NCBI RefSeq assembly: GCF_051622035.1 | Contig: NC_135360.1 | Span: forward strand, 10,654,001 to 10,718,000 | Direction: 5' to 3' | Source of the DNA: Arctopsyche grandis | Taxonomy: Eukaryota > Arthropoda > Insecta > Trichoptera > Hydropsychidae | DNA: 64,000 bases | Shown: positions 38,380 to 51,108 of the stretch, piece by piece | How the letters are laid out: every line of letters begins with the position of its first letter | How positions within the stretch are numbered: position 1 is the stretch's first letter | Made by a program: the position numbers and the translations under genes | The notes under the pieces: model-generated | Told to the model about the DNA's origin: nothing | What the model saw: the letters and a program-made list of their open reading frames with translations, nothing else | The model's database searches: none

Positions 38380-38808
38380 TCTCCCATTCCTCGAGGCCTC
38401 CGTTTCTTAAATTCACTGGATGGTGCCATTGACATTTGTTATTTCTCTTTTCATTCGCTGCACCGCTTCCTCGGTTACGGGGGTCGCGACCAAGAGCAGT
38501 TAATAGTTGACAATTTTAATAGTTAATTAATTGAAATAAATTTTAATTGTTAACTGCTGTTATATTTTTAATTATTATAATTTTTAATTTCATGTATTTT
38601 TTTCTTCTGTAATTCATGTAATTTTATGACTTATATCATAAGTCTCTTCTATGTTTCACTTCGCAAAAAATTAGTTATTTTCTTCTGTTCTTAATGTGTT
38701 TAGCACATTTATTAGATATTTATACTTGTGTTTGGTCGCTTTCGAGTATTCTGTTAGGCAAGTGTGTATGATTAATTGATATAAAAAAATAAATAAAATA
38801 AAATAAAA
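38380..38808 (+). mobile_element. LINE 3' end (C terminus, 3' UTR and A-rich tail)
   Basis: The plus strand encodes SPIPRGLRFLNSLDGAIDIC up to a stop at 38526. The pattern (SP..R....N.....D) is the same as the C terminus of the LINE at 57053 (SPVARRIQLINRISVNLDLF). About 260 bp of 3' untranslated sequence follows, ending in an AAATAAATAAAATAAAATAA-type tail (38787-38808). It is strongly 5'-truncated. Confidence 0.6.
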
Positions 38809-41504
38809 TGTCTACCTACCCAAGTGAATACTATCTTTTTACTTATTTTCAATACATTTGTTATACCTTTCTAAACTATTTCCGTCTCTTCTAACGGTAT
38901 TGATGAAGTATGAGACGATTAATTTTAAAATGTAGCGATACATACATATATATCTTGGGTTTATTAAAATTCAAAAAATATATTTACAGTGGGTGAAAGG
39001 AGTGAAAGGTGAAAAAAAAACAACAATTGATAATAATTTTAAACTATTTACTAGTATGTCACAATTTAGAATCATTCTATGGAATTAATCGTGATTTTAT
39101 TGCGTTTGTATTAGCTGTGGATTGATTCCCAAGTCGAATTTAAAAATAAAAATTGGTAAGTGTCAAAATAAATATGCATTGTATTGGCTAGACTAGAAAT
39201 AAATTATACATACATAAAATTGATTGTTTGTCAACTGTGTTTATAATTTTACAAACATAGAAATGCAAATTATGATTTTCATAAATTTTAAATATAAAAA
39301 ACTAATAAATTTTCGGTCTATGAATTATTGCTGTGATTTTTTTACATATGTATTTTAAAAAGGAGTACTAAAATTGTATTGCCAAATTAATCTAATTACC
39401 TAAAACTATATTTGACTACAGAGCACTCTGTTTTGCTTTAAGATACTAAAAATAATAATAATGATTTTCATATTTTTCAACATATTTTCATATACACACA
39501 TATATAAATATATATATTTATTTTATCGCGAGAAGTATGCAATATAATTCGAATAGTATTAAATAGTTAAAGAAATGCAAAAGAATATAAAATATGATAA
39601 AATTCAATGCTTTTAATACAGTACAGTTTTATAATAATAAGAGTATAAAAAAAATAACAAAAAATGATATTGTTTTCATCTTGTTTGAGCCAAATATTAA
39701 TATTTTTGTGTCTTTTTAAGAGTTCAATTTCCAAAAAACATCTTAAGAACTATAATTTCGCTATTTAAAAGCAATCAAATGTATTGATAATATGTGGTAC
39801 ATAAAATAAAACAAGAATTAATTGCGAGCAAATACTTCCATATTTATCAATAATACTGTCAATTAAAAATACGATAATATTGCATACATATTATATACAC
39901 ATTTGAAACATTTTAAATGAAAGAAAATGTGAAAATACTGATTTGATTTATATCGTCACTTAAATACATACATACATACATAGACATTTTTTTTTAAATA
40001 TTTTTTCCGAGATTATTCACTGCCAGCAGTGGAAATAACATATTTGAAAAATCTTTTACTCATTAGATTTTGAGCAGTTACTATTACATACATACATACA
40101 TATATACAATGTATAAATTTTAATTTTAATAGCACAAACTTCTGAAAACCTAATCTAAAAATCACAGAAAAATGGTACTATTGTTAGCAATGTAATTATT
40201 TTACATTTTTTAAATTGTGCTACTAAAATGTCCGGTTATTTCAATTATCCTTAAATAAAATATATAATAAATATATATATTACATATAATACGTATGTAC
40301 AAAATTATAAAGGTGTAATATATTTTTCATTCCGTATAATATACATATTATGTATAATCAATACAATTTAAATAAAGTAAAGCAACTAAATAATATATAC
40401 ATGTAATATAGCATTTAAATTTTACATGAAATCGTGTATAAGTACTACATATACATATACATATATTTAATTAATGTACATTGAATGTATGCAATAATTT
40501 ATTTCTGAATATGAGATTTGTACACTTAGTCTTAATTAATTAAAAAGTTTGTCAAAATTGATTATAAAAAATATTTAGATTGGTTATCATTTTAAAATCA
40601 CTTGTATAAACGGTACAAAATATAATGACAATTATGATAGAAACTTTTATAAAAATATGTGTACATATATTTATTCTATTATTTAATACGATATATCATA
40701 CAATTTTTTTAACTGAACTATATGTATGTATGTATACATATAAAGAAAATCTGTATAATTTTAAGAGGTATATTTTCAGTTAAGTATTAAAATTTTGTTA
40801 TCCTTAATTTCGTCAGACCAACTTTTATAATTAATAGTAATTTTCAATGGATTTACATGTTTTAAAATTCTTATTCCAGCATTGAAGCAATGACGATTAT
40901 AGTTTCAACTATAATATTTCACCATCCATAATTTGCAACATACATGACCTTTACAGCCTCCCAACATGTTTCACTACAATAATAATAACAATCACATTGA
41001 GCATTATGTGTTTACAATTTATTGTCGATAATCATATGTATGTAAGGCACATTGTTACGAATATTATTTAAAAGTACTTTTACATCAACTTCATGTGACA
41101 TTTGTGATATTTTTCTCGGCAATTAAGAAGCCAGTTAAGAAAGCTAAGTACTAATAATTGACCATTTATTAGGCAGTACTAAATATTTAATATATGATCT
41201 TTATAATTGTGCGTTGACATCTTTCAAACATTGAAGGCCTTGTAAAAGGAAAGTAGAGATAATTTTAGAAAATAGAAATTAAATTGATCATAAAAATGTA
41301 GTCAAAATCATTTAAAATTTCTTTTCAAAAACTACTAAAACATGAAATAATGAATTGATGTGACTAAAAGTTAAAAGTAAGCAATATTAAAAATCACTAC
41401 CACGTTGTTCCTGATGATAGTCCAATTGATGACAGTGAAAATATAAATAAAAACGATTTAATTAATAAAGCCTCCTCATGAAAACTATGAGTACAGTGAA
41501 GTTT
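38809..41504. other. Non-coding interval and Mitf 3' flank
   Basis: Very AT-rich, with TACATA microsatellite patches (39965-39982, 40086-40101, 40725-40740). The rightmost part is the probable Mitf 3' UTR on the minus strand. No further gene or recognisable element seen. Confidence 0.4.
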
Positions 41505-44500
41505 TTATGCACCGAGTTCCATATCAGTATCGGAGAAACAATCACTAATATGGTTCGTTCTCGCTCTACTGGGGCCCAAAAGACCTGAAGATCCCAAGAG
41601 ACTCGAAGTGCTCAAAAGTCCTGTTGAACCCAAAAGGCTCAACGAAAGGACCTGATTGGAAGTAGAATCTCCCAACAAAGAAGCACCACCTGCAATAAAA
41701 ATAATCACATTTTTTTTTCAAATACTAAAACAAATGTACTTCAATCATACATATACATATTTATCATAGTTACCAGTTGAACTATTAATCCCCAACATCG
41801 CTGTACTATCATCTGCAAGCATCGAATCAATTGTTGCTCTTTGATGATCGTCATCTCTTCCGAGACACATTCGACTAGACGGTGATGAACACAACATGGG
41901 ATCTCCTAATTTTATAAAAAGTACAGTTTAAAACGTTTCATTTGAATTCAATTTTGATTGTTAAACTTCTTGTTTATAAAATTTACCTTGTACTACTGGA
42001 TTATGTGGGTCATCTTCCATAAGATCTTCCATTTGGCTGAGACTTAATACGGAAGTTGATTCTGAAGTATTGAGATCTTGTCCAGACATCATCAGGGTGG
42101 AGGTCGAAGAAGGTGTTACCTGAAAAAATAATACAGTTTAATAATATCATTAAAAAAATATGAAATCATTTTTTATAAAATAATTTATATTACCTTTATC
42201 GGGGTGTCTAAAAAACTAACAGGTATCGACGCCATTACATCATTTGCTCCCGAGTCTAATTGAAGACAACCTAAATTAGGCGCCGGAGCAAATTGATCGA
42301 GTCTTAACGAATCTGGAATTGAAGTTTATGGTTAGAAGACAGATTAAAATAAATCAATTATTATAATTTCGGTTTTTATATCGAACCTAAAGGATCGGTG
42401 GAAGCTTCTGACATAGTCGTTGTCGGTTGCATATTGGAGTCTACACTTTGGCAGACCGGTTCACTTTGATGTGGAATATGTACACGATTTGAAACAGGCT
42501 GAAAATACAATATATAAAAGAATTATACATTTGATTTTATTTATATGTACATATGTATATATTTTATAAGGATTTAAATTACAGCTGAGTATGGTGGATG
42601 AGGGCTAGTGTTTCCGGAGGGCATTTGGCTATCTTGCGAAGGTTGCCATGCAAAGTCGTTTACTGGCAGTCCGTGAAGTTTTGCCTGTCTTTCTAATTCC
42701 TATTGACAAAATATTGATACAATTAAAAATATATTATGGTGTGTTTAGAGTACTCGCCATTTTGTACGGAGAAATTTGATTTCATTAGTATTTAAACTGT
42801 GGGTTTAAATTTTTAAACTATTTTTTACCCCAATGCGACACCTATGGCCAACTTTGTACATATCGATGGTTTGATGCACAGATATTGTATGTCCATTTAT
42901 GAATTTGTATCGAATTTTTAGTTTGTAGATGCCGGAATAATTCAGGTTTTTCCTTTCAAGGTAATTTATGTATGTGATGTATAAATTACCTTGAAAGGAA
43001 AAACCTGAATTATTCCAGCATCTACAACTTAAAATTCGATACAAATTCAAAAATGGACATACAATATCTGTGCACCAAGCCATTGATATGTACATACATA
43101 TATACATTTATAATATTATTAAATTTAAAATTTAAATGAAATAATGGCGAAAAATGTGTTCAATTTGGTAGCAACCGTTTCTATAATGAAATCAGAGAAA
43201 TTGGCATACTCTGATAGAAAATGATCAACCTGGCGTTACATATATCCAATATCTCAATGCTTGGTCCACAACACTGAACCACGGATCGAGCCCGTGACCT
43301 CTCAGTTGATAGCATTATACGCTAACCACTGAGCTATGTTGCTGGGTAATATTAAGTGTTTAAGGAATAATTTAAGCTTTTTTATGTCGTATAAATGTGA
43401 TTTCATCATACCTGTATTCTCAATAATAATTTCCTATTATGAACTTCCATTTGTCTTCTTCTGATTTCACTCTGTTTTAATTTATTTACTTCCTCTCTAC
43501 AAATAAAATAAAAATTCAAAACTAGAACCATTTGTCATTACGGAAATAACAACAAGTTGTATTGGCAATGTCAGCAAATTTCACAAACCTAAGACATTTG
43601 ATGTAATCGACGCTGCTTTTGAGTATTGTTCCTTTATTGGGTCTTACGTCGCGAATTACTTCGTAGAACGGATCATTCGTTTTGGGTAGGAGTGTGCCTA
43701 ATTCTTTTATTCGATCATTTATATTAAACCTTCTTCTTCTTTCGACTGAAATGAACATACACAGTGACTATATAGCTTTAATAAATCTAACGTTTCCGCT
43801 AGACACACCCGTACACTTGATGCAAAAAGTAAATCTTACTCATATTATGATTATCTTTCTTCTGTCTATCTTTTGCCATAGCGTGAATTTCGACATCGCT
43901 AAGTGGTAAAGACTCTTGCTTGACAGCAGACATTTCTCCCGAAGAGTCCACATCTCCAGCGGATAGAAGTGAACTTGATGTTCCGAGACCCGTCGTTCCG
44001 CTTTCCAAAGATAATATATCATCCAGGAAATCATCCGTCTAAACAAAACATATCATTAAAAAAAATTGCATACAAAATAAAGTGGATTTCAATAAAACTA
44101 TAACAAACCTCAGAATTGCTAGTAGTGACTGGACTAAGAACTCCAGAACCAGAAGCAAAGTCATAATCGGGACTTGGAGCTGGTAATGGTAACTCTGGTG
44201 CAGATAAAACTGCACCTCCTGTAGGCCGAGGTATGCCTTCCTAAAACACCAAAATACCTATAATTTTTATTATTAGGATAAAATAACTGAAAAATTCTAA
44301 AATTTGTAGACTTACTTGTCTCGGCTGAAACGATTCACTGAGATATTGACGCACTTGACTCCGTTGCTTTTGAATGACATGATATCTCGTTGGATTCTCT
44401 AACACAGTACGAACCTTAAAAAGCGATAAAATCAATCAAATAAATTGATTAAAAATATTTTATTTACAATAATATATTGCAAAGCTTACTTGTAAAACTT

Positions 44501-45536
44501 GTGGTGGTACTTCTACACTAGAATGGACGGATGTATTTGTTACCGTTGTGGGTATAGTGAGAACTTCTTGCCTTCTGGGTTTATTAAGTGTTAGTTGAGT
44601 TTGAGATTGTGCCTGTTGCTGTAACGATAAAAAATAACAATTTTAAAAATAAATATCATTTAAAAAAATCATCAATACATTCAAGAATCTGATAAAATAA
44701 CAACAAATCGTTTTCTTATTGAAAAATTCAAACAAAAAATTGATAAACATATATATCTATTATATAAAATTAAAACTGTTTTCATTTGTTTGTCTGGATT
44801 GAAATGTATTAAAACTGATTAAAAGTCCAATTTATGTACAATATTAAATCCATACATAAAAATATTAATCATACATATGTACAATAATATATAGAGAAAC
44901 TTATTTATTCATTATTATACATTCAATTCTACCATAGGTGCTATGACAGGTTGCCCCAAAGCGACACCTATGGTCAAACTTTTGAATATAAATACTAAAC
45001 ATTACAATACAACAACGACATATATGGACAAACTGGTATAATCAACAAATTCGTTTCTATTCACATTATACAACCACAACGTATTAATACATACATAGGT
45101 AAGCATATTTTATTTTAATATCAACAAATTTCTTATCGATTTTTTAATATAAACTATTATTGGATCTGGTTGTCAGGAGATAAAGGCGGTAGAGCAAAAT
45201 GAGACTCGCTGGGCGGTTTAATTAAAATATTGTTAGTTACTTGGAGATCCACAATGAACTGTGTGTCTCATTACATGTTACCAACTTCATCATTAATTCG
45301 ACTCAAGCGTTCCAACCTAATCATTCATACATGCATTATTCTAGGTTGGAAAATTAAATAGCACAATAGACAATTACTTGATAAATCAATTAGACGGTAT
45401 GGTATATGTAATTATTCTTACTGAATAACAAACCTGAAGTGATTCTCTACGATGCTGTTCATGAAATTGTTCACGCATCAACTGCTGCTTCAGTTGAGTA
45501 CGTGAAGTAGGAGTCAATGTTTTGAACGTCGGTGGA
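41505..45536 (-). CDS. Mitf: Mitf: MITF/TFEB-family bHLH-leucine-zipper factor, 13 exons (5' coding end elsewhere)
   Basis: E-box/CLEAR-binding transcription factor controlling lysosome and autophagy genes, held at lysosomes by Rag GTPases under mTORC1. Exons, 5' to 3': 45536-45434, 44618-44490, 44414-44316, 44240-44109, 44038-43840, 43745-43589, 43496-43412, 42699-42583, 42498-42387, 42312-42194, 42119-41987, 41905-41774, 41689-41505; all GT/AG and phase-consistent, about 566 codons. The first has [14 protein letters not shown], the Rag-binding segment of TFEB. Next come [22 protein letters not shown] (MITF/TFEB N-terminal block), an acidic TDDFLDDIL activation segment, and basic [10 protein letters not shown] joined to [17 protein letters not shown]. 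The helix-loop-helix carries the insect-type loop insert [14 protein letters not shown], and the zipper is [21 protein letters not shown]. The C terminus is Ser/Leu-rich, ending SDTDMELGA. The first exon here starts mid-codon, so at least one upstream coding exon is missing; see 63317-63369. Confidence 0.95.
42855..43095. mobile_element. Near-perfect ~110-bp palindrome in a Mitf intron
   Basis: The left arm 42855-42970 and right arm 42980-43095 are reverse complements with few mismatches. Examples are GATGCACAGATATTGTATGT against ACATACAATATCTGTGCACC, and TTCAGGTTTTTCCTTTCAAG against CTTGAAAGGAAAAACCTGAA. The spacer is about 9 bp (ATGTATGTGATG region). It lies in the intron between exons 43496-43412 and 42699-42583. 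It encodes nothing; a foldback or MITE origin is inferred. The unit CCCAATGCGACACCTATGGC beside it recurs at 44953. Confidence 0.83.
43150..43350 (-). repeat. tRNA-derived SINE copy 2 (Mitf intron)
   Basis: The best-preserved copy. The minus strand has a box-A-like TAGCTCAGTGGTTAGCG (43320-43336) and a box-B-like GGTCACGGGCTCGATCC (43283-43299) in tRNA spacing. The shared body (GGATATATGTAACGCCAGG) and 3' domain (TATCAGAGTATGCCAATTTC) follow. The head does not fold as an intact tRNA, so it is a SINE promoter and not a tRNA gene. Confidence 0.78.
44930..44995 (+). repeat. Fragment sharing sequence with the palindrome flank
   Basis: GCCCCAAAGCGACACCTATG at 44952 matches CCCCAATGCGACACCTATGG beside the palindrome at 42.83 kb. 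A weaker form occurs at 62337 (TCCCTGGGCGACACGTGTGG). It marks another dispersed low-copy repeat. Confidence 0.5.
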
Positions 45537-46869
45537 CTGAAAAGAAGGAAAAAAAACAAATTAATAATAAATCATATAAAAATTCAATAGCAGTAATATT
45601 TAATTGTGTCAGATATTGAAGAAATCGTATTATTTGATCAAATAAAGTTCAAGATAATAACATTGTTAAAGCAAAGCGAACAACACTGAATTGTTCAATT
45701 AAAAAGGAAAATATCAACAATAAACAGATAATACACTTGAAAACTACATACAATGAGTCATTACATTAACTAGAAACTAGATTGTAGACGAAGACGAGGG
45801 AAGCGTCGTTTAATGAAATTATATAATATTGTAAATTCCGGCAATCAATCTAAACAAAACGTAATGAAAATATGATCATCACAAATCAAACGTCAATAAC
45901 ATCAATGATAATTCGTATAATCAATAATAATCGATCAAATTCGATACAACGCAGATGATGAATCACCACCGTACATATTTGTCACATAATGAACACTTTG
46001 TCTAAATGTTTCAATTGAGTACGACCGTTTCCAAAGGTTACAATTTGGCCAAATTAGTTACCAAAGCAACAACAAAGCTAATTGAGATTTAGAAAAATAG
46101 AAACATAACACACTTGTTAGATCATTCGTCTTTACATGATTTAATGTATTATATAGGTATAATACAATATGAACAATAAGAAAGAATATGGATAGCTATT
46201 TTATTTAATATGCAGTTTACATTTCTTTACTTGAAGATCATTTAGATCTTAGAGGCAAAAAAGACAAAATAAACCTGAAGTTTTGCAGGTTATCTGAAAT
46301 GTGGAAGGAAAGCACATATCTCAGCCTCTGTACACACTTTGTGGAAGTGTGAGCCAATTACCAATTGTGTATTTGATTTTAAATATACAAGTCACGATCC
46401 TCATTTATGAGTACACAGATTGATTATAGGATAGGTTACCTAAAGTTAATGATGGGCTTGTTGAAGATTTCAAGAACAGAAAAATGAATCGATATTAACG
46501 TAAAAAGCGGGTCGATCAGGTATTGTGACCTTCGACGTTGGTAAAACGACACGACTTCTTCTAAGAGTTGGCGCTACTCACGAAATCACGAATAGGCCTC
46601 AGGCCCAGCTCTAGAACGTCAATGGTAATAACTGGCATAAAAATGCAATAAAAAAATATGTTAATCATCATGAAAACTATAATTGAGATTGCGAGATGAA
46701 ACGCTCCTCCGATTTAATGCAAAATGTTCACCTACTTAAAAACACTGTTGCTCGATTGCATAATTCTTATTACTGTTACACGGACATATGTATATTTGCA
46801 AAAAGGATCTAACCCACATGAACAAAACCTTATAATATAATTTTGTTTTATTTTTATACATATATCATC
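45537..46869. other. Probable first Mitf intron, proximal part
   Basis: Immediately upstream (minus sense) of the 45536 acceptor (CTTCTTTTCAG). AT-rich, no exon recognised. Because exon 45536-45434 begins inside a codon, this interval is intronic in any transcript using it. Confidence 0.5.
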
Positions 46870-47265
46870 ATCATCATCTACAGCTGCTCACCATCCACTG
46901 ATGGATGAAGGCCTCTTCAACCCACTTCCACTCGTTTCTGTTTCTGGCAACTCTCATCCATCTCACCCCACAAATTTTCCTAATTTCGTTTACCCATCTT
47001 TCCTGCAGTCTTTCTTTTACCCTTTTGCATTCTCTCGGGTACCATTCTAGCACTTCTTTTGTCGACCTTTCGTCCAGTCTTCTAGCCATTGCCTCTTAAA
47101 TTTCTTCTAGCCATTGTCATACTTCTCATCCACGTGTTCCGCTTCTTGTTTTTCCTCGTTATGCCGAGCATACAGCGTTCCATACATAAATATCTTGGCG
47201 TTCAATTTCCAAGTTTCACATTCATACGTCATCACTGGCAAGACGCATTGATCGAAGATCTTTAC
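46870..47265 (-). mobile_element. RTE-like LINE C-terminal fragment
   Basis: The minus strand encodes FDQCVLPVMTYECETWKLNA (47180-47260) and then, in another frame, ERSTKEVLEWYPRECKRVKE..RWVNEIRKICGVRWMRVARN..EEAFIHQWMV (46874-47060). This is the same family as at 2.4, 19.6 and 20.3 kb and the longest readable copy here. Frame changes between the two parts show inactivation. Confidence 0.85.
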
Positions 47266-50245
47266 ACATATATATGTATATACATATACCAGGAAGGCCC
47301 AACAGGTAAACCCCAATGCGCCTTTCTGGCCAATTATAAGCATCGATAAATAATTCATAGGGCATCATAGAAACATCTATGGATACATTTTATGAGCAAA
47401 TTTGAGATGCTGAGAACTCGAGTTTTTGCAAGAAAATTCTTTTATTTTATCGAGGTAAGCCAGTTATCAATAGAATTTTTGTTATTAATCCACAAGAATA
47501 GTCGAAATATGATTTTTCTAAGTGGAATTTTATTTAATTCTCATATAAAGACAATTTAATATATTATTCCTATTAATTCAATTCAAATTCGTGTAAATAC
47601 GAGTAAATAATAGTACGAGCTTTTAGCTCACAATTTTACCGATTTAAAATTCAGCACACTTCCAATTAACCCTTTTAAACGAAAACAAAAAATAGTGTGG
47701 CCAGAAAACTATCCCAATAAACATGTTTCTATAGAAAATACTCAATATAAAATAGTATTAACAGTGGGAAAAAATTCCCAGTGAAAATACGGACGACTAC
47801 TTAGAGAGATTTGAAAGCTGAAAAGTACTACAAATTAAAGGTAAAATACCCGACTATAGATTCCAATATTCATTTTGAACAGAAAATTGACAGATTTTGA
47901 GACATCGACCGAACAATATCAAGGTATAGAAAAATCGCGCGATTTAAAAAACACATATATCTCCGAATGACGAGCCAATCAACATTTTTTATCACCAGAT
48001 TCGTGTTCACCGGGCATAGATCTATAAGAAAAGTCATATCTAGTCGCTGAACCAAAAAAAAGTCGTCATTTGTCGAACAGTGTTACAGTACATAATAGTA
48101 ACAGCATTATTGCTACTACATATTACATATGTACATATATTACCGGAACAGTTAACCAAAAGTTTACTTTTGAAATTTTTTAAAATACTACTCACATGAG
48201 TTGAATCTTTTAAATAATATTTTTGAAATTGTATAGCCATTGATAGAATAGTTCACATAGGAGTTTGAATGAAAAAATGCTTTTGTTTCATATTATATGT
48301 ATGAAAACATTCTCATAGCTCAAACTTTGCCCTTTGTTAAGGTCGGCATACACTGTTCGTGAGCTTTTTTTCAACTTTTCCATTGTTTTGTATCTAAATC
48401 TAAATTTCTCATAGTCCAATCAATCACATTGGGTCAAGCAATCGTTAATTGCGTAGCAAGTCATTGAATAGTAATCGACTGATAGACTCTAGCAGTACAC
48501 ACTACTGCGGCTAGAATACAAGACTTCCGTTCAATTTGCTGTCTTTATTGGCTCGGTGTTTCGGAACGCTTCTCAAACATCTCTTTCCGAGTGAAATATT
48601 TTGAAGATTTGAATCCAAAGATTGGACAGATCGAGCCAAAATGTCGAAGGGGCCCTTGGCGAAGATTGGCGTACGTCCACTTTGCAAGTTGAGCGTTGAA
48701 ACATTTCCTGAAAATTATTTTCAGATAAAACTTTCCGTTTTAAAGATTAAAGCGACGTTTTTTTACTATAACCATATTACGTACATACATACAAAAAATC
48801 AGTATTTATATAACAAATATAAACAAAGGTAATAATATTATATTGTATATATAATGTATATTTTCACGCGCTATAAAACAGTAATCTAGGTATTTTGCAC
48901 AAATTAATATTTTTTTGCACACTTACGCTGAAAATGTGCTCTCACTATAATTGTATAAATTGAAAAACAAATATAAATACCCACACATATTTTAAGAAAC
49001 AACATTTATATAAAAAGATAGTCAAAGAGTATTTTATAGACGAAAAGCAGCAATGATCATAAAAGTTTAACTATAGGTATGATCTTCGAGGAATTTGCCC
49101 TTTTTTAAATTTTATGAATCCATTAATAAGATGGAATTTAAAGCGTAAAAGAGTCATCATCGCCGATAATTCTTTTAAACACAAAATGAAGACACTTTGA
49201 GATGAAGATAATGGGATTAATAGGGTATTTTAATACTCATAAAATAAGAAATTCAAAAGCTATAAATCGTTAACACCCAATGGATAGATAAAATAGTTGA
49301 TGTTTCTTAGAAAATGAGTGTGGCTACATGGCGCTTAGATAACCGACAAACCATCTGAGTGAAAATTGTTTGGATGATGTTGATTATCTTAAGAGATCTC
49401 TCACCACTTTTCCTTGAGAAAGATGACGGGATCATTTATATTCGAGGTTAGTTCCTCTCCACACCAAAAATAAAGGCGCAAACTCACAGAATCGTACGGC
49501 ACGGCATACTTAGGTAGACTCCAACTGTGAATGGGTGAGTCTTGTGTCATTGTTAATTCGTATGACTTTATTATTTCGATAAGTTTCTCCTACAATATGG
49601 GAATCAACGTTATCGATAACTGTCAAACACGTCAATGCAAGAGAAATACATCGCCGAAAACACTGCAGGGAGTGAGTTTTGGCCCGGTATAGATCAGACG
49701 TGCTAGGGTTTACATAAAAAAAAAACAGCTCTGTGTCTGTGCTCTAAAGAAGACTGATTTGCAAACGTTTCTTTGATAAATTTGGTATGAAATGACCGTG
49801 AAACTTTATTTTCGAAACTAGCTGCTTTAAATGCGAGTAAAAACGAGTCTAAACTGGAATAGATAATATGATTTTTCAGTTATTGTTTAAATAGCGTGTT
49901 AGGCATTATATAATAGTATAAAAAATTACATTCATCGTTCTTAAAACATTGAAATTCGATGATAAAAAAGCGCGCGAGAACAATGTTATAAAATTTATAA
50001 TAGGTACTGAGAAAGCCGATAAAAAACATTTTTTTATGATCGAATATTAAAAAACATCATAAAAATGAATGACATTTTACAATATTGTAATGCTCTGCGG
50101 CAATATGTTATTAATTTATTAAGCAATTAAAATGTAAATATTTTAAATATTTCATTTTTTTGTATTTGTATGTACATACATATGTATGTATATGTAGTGA
50201 AGTGCACGATATTGAAACATGTTGCTTTAATATAGTTCAAATAAA
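47266..50245. other. Intronic/intergenic AT-rich interval with a MITE-like remnant
   Basis: Mostly featureless. A region at 49585-49690 matches the interior of the Harbinger-like MITE of Cdc14 intron 5 (CTCCTACAATATGGGA, GTTATCGATAACTGTCAA, CGCCGAAAACACTGCAGGGA) and is likely a diverged relative. An open frame at 48641-48832 starts well (AAAATGTCGAAGGGGCCC) but matches nothing I recognise and soon becomes AT-rich. Confidence 0.45.
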
Positions 50246-50249
50246 CAAA

Positions 50250-50758
50250 TCCACGTTGATAACGCCCCTTTGCAACGCGAGACGAGGCTTGAATATTGGC
50301 AGAAGTCATCACATCTTAATTGCGAAGATCTACAGAATAAATACACAACTTATCAATAATATGTAGAAATGTTTCAATACGATGTTGTGGTCCACCAGTC
50401 GACGTTTGGTCGCCTGCGATTAATAATGCGCTTTGCAACGGGAAACGAGGCTTAAATATTGGCATGCGTCACCATATCTTAATTGTGAAGATCTGCAAAA
50501 CGAATACTCAACTTATCAATAATATGTAAAAATGTTTTATTACGATGCTGTGGTCCACCAATTGACATTTGGTCGCCTGCGAATAACAATGCCCTTTGCA
50601 ATGGGAGACGAGGCTTAAATATTGGCACAAGTCACCACATCTTAGTCGTGAAGATCTGCAGAATGAATACCCAACTTATCAATAATATGTAAATATGTTT
50701 CAATATGATGCTGTGGTCCAGCAGTCGACGTTTGGTCGCTTGCGATTAACAATGCACC
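50250..50758 (+). repeat. Tandem repeat, 163-bp unit, ~3.1 copies
   Basis: Units starting with CTTTGCAACG recur at 50268, 50431 and 50594 (CTTTGCAATG), a constant period of 163 bp. Each unit carries GAGGCTTAAATATTGGC, ATCTTAATTGYGAAGATCT, AACTTATCAATAATATGTA, TGCTGTGGTCCACCA and GACGTTTGGTCGCCTGCGA. Copies differ at scattered single bases and there are no indels between them. No long reading frame is shared. This looks like a short satellite-type array. Confidence 0.88.
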
Positions 50759-51068
50759 GCTCGTACATATATGTAACTCCATCCATCATCGCGATACATT
50801 TTCAACCTTCAGCTTTTCAAACGTCCTCAATGACCATAGTAAAGATTAAATAATAGTCATATATGTATGAATGAAACTGGCATATTTGTATGCATACATA
50901 AATGGCGGAACAATTACATATGTACATATGTATACACAAACGGAAGCGCTGGCCCCGGTTAACGCTCATCGTACAATGGAACAACGACGCTCATTATTAG
51001 ATACAACGTGTTCAATTACCCAGTTTTGCATATTTTTTCAGATTCGACGACACGTGGGAGACAATTAA

Positions 51069-51069
<1 letters not shown>

Positions 51070-51105
<36 letters not shown>
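51070..51105 (+). repeat. (CA)n microsatellite
   Basis: An uninterrupted run of about 18 CA units. Nearby TACATATGTA patches (50918-50933) are short palindromic microsatellite pieces. Confidence 0.9.

Positions 51106-51108
<3 letters not shown>

Noticed and set aside
43258-43347. tRNA gene on the minus strand
   Set aside because: Box A and box B are present, but the arms do not pair as an intact tRNA, and the head is fused to a dispersed body found four times; it is a SINE.
48641-48832. 63-codon frame starting MSKGPLAKIGVRPL
   Set aside because: Good start context and a GC-rich beginning, but it degenerates to AT-rich sequence with no donor in a sensible place and no family match.
50250-50758. 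Regular repeats considered as a CRISPR array
   Set aside because: The whole 163-bp unit repeats with no unique spacers, and the genome is an animal genome.
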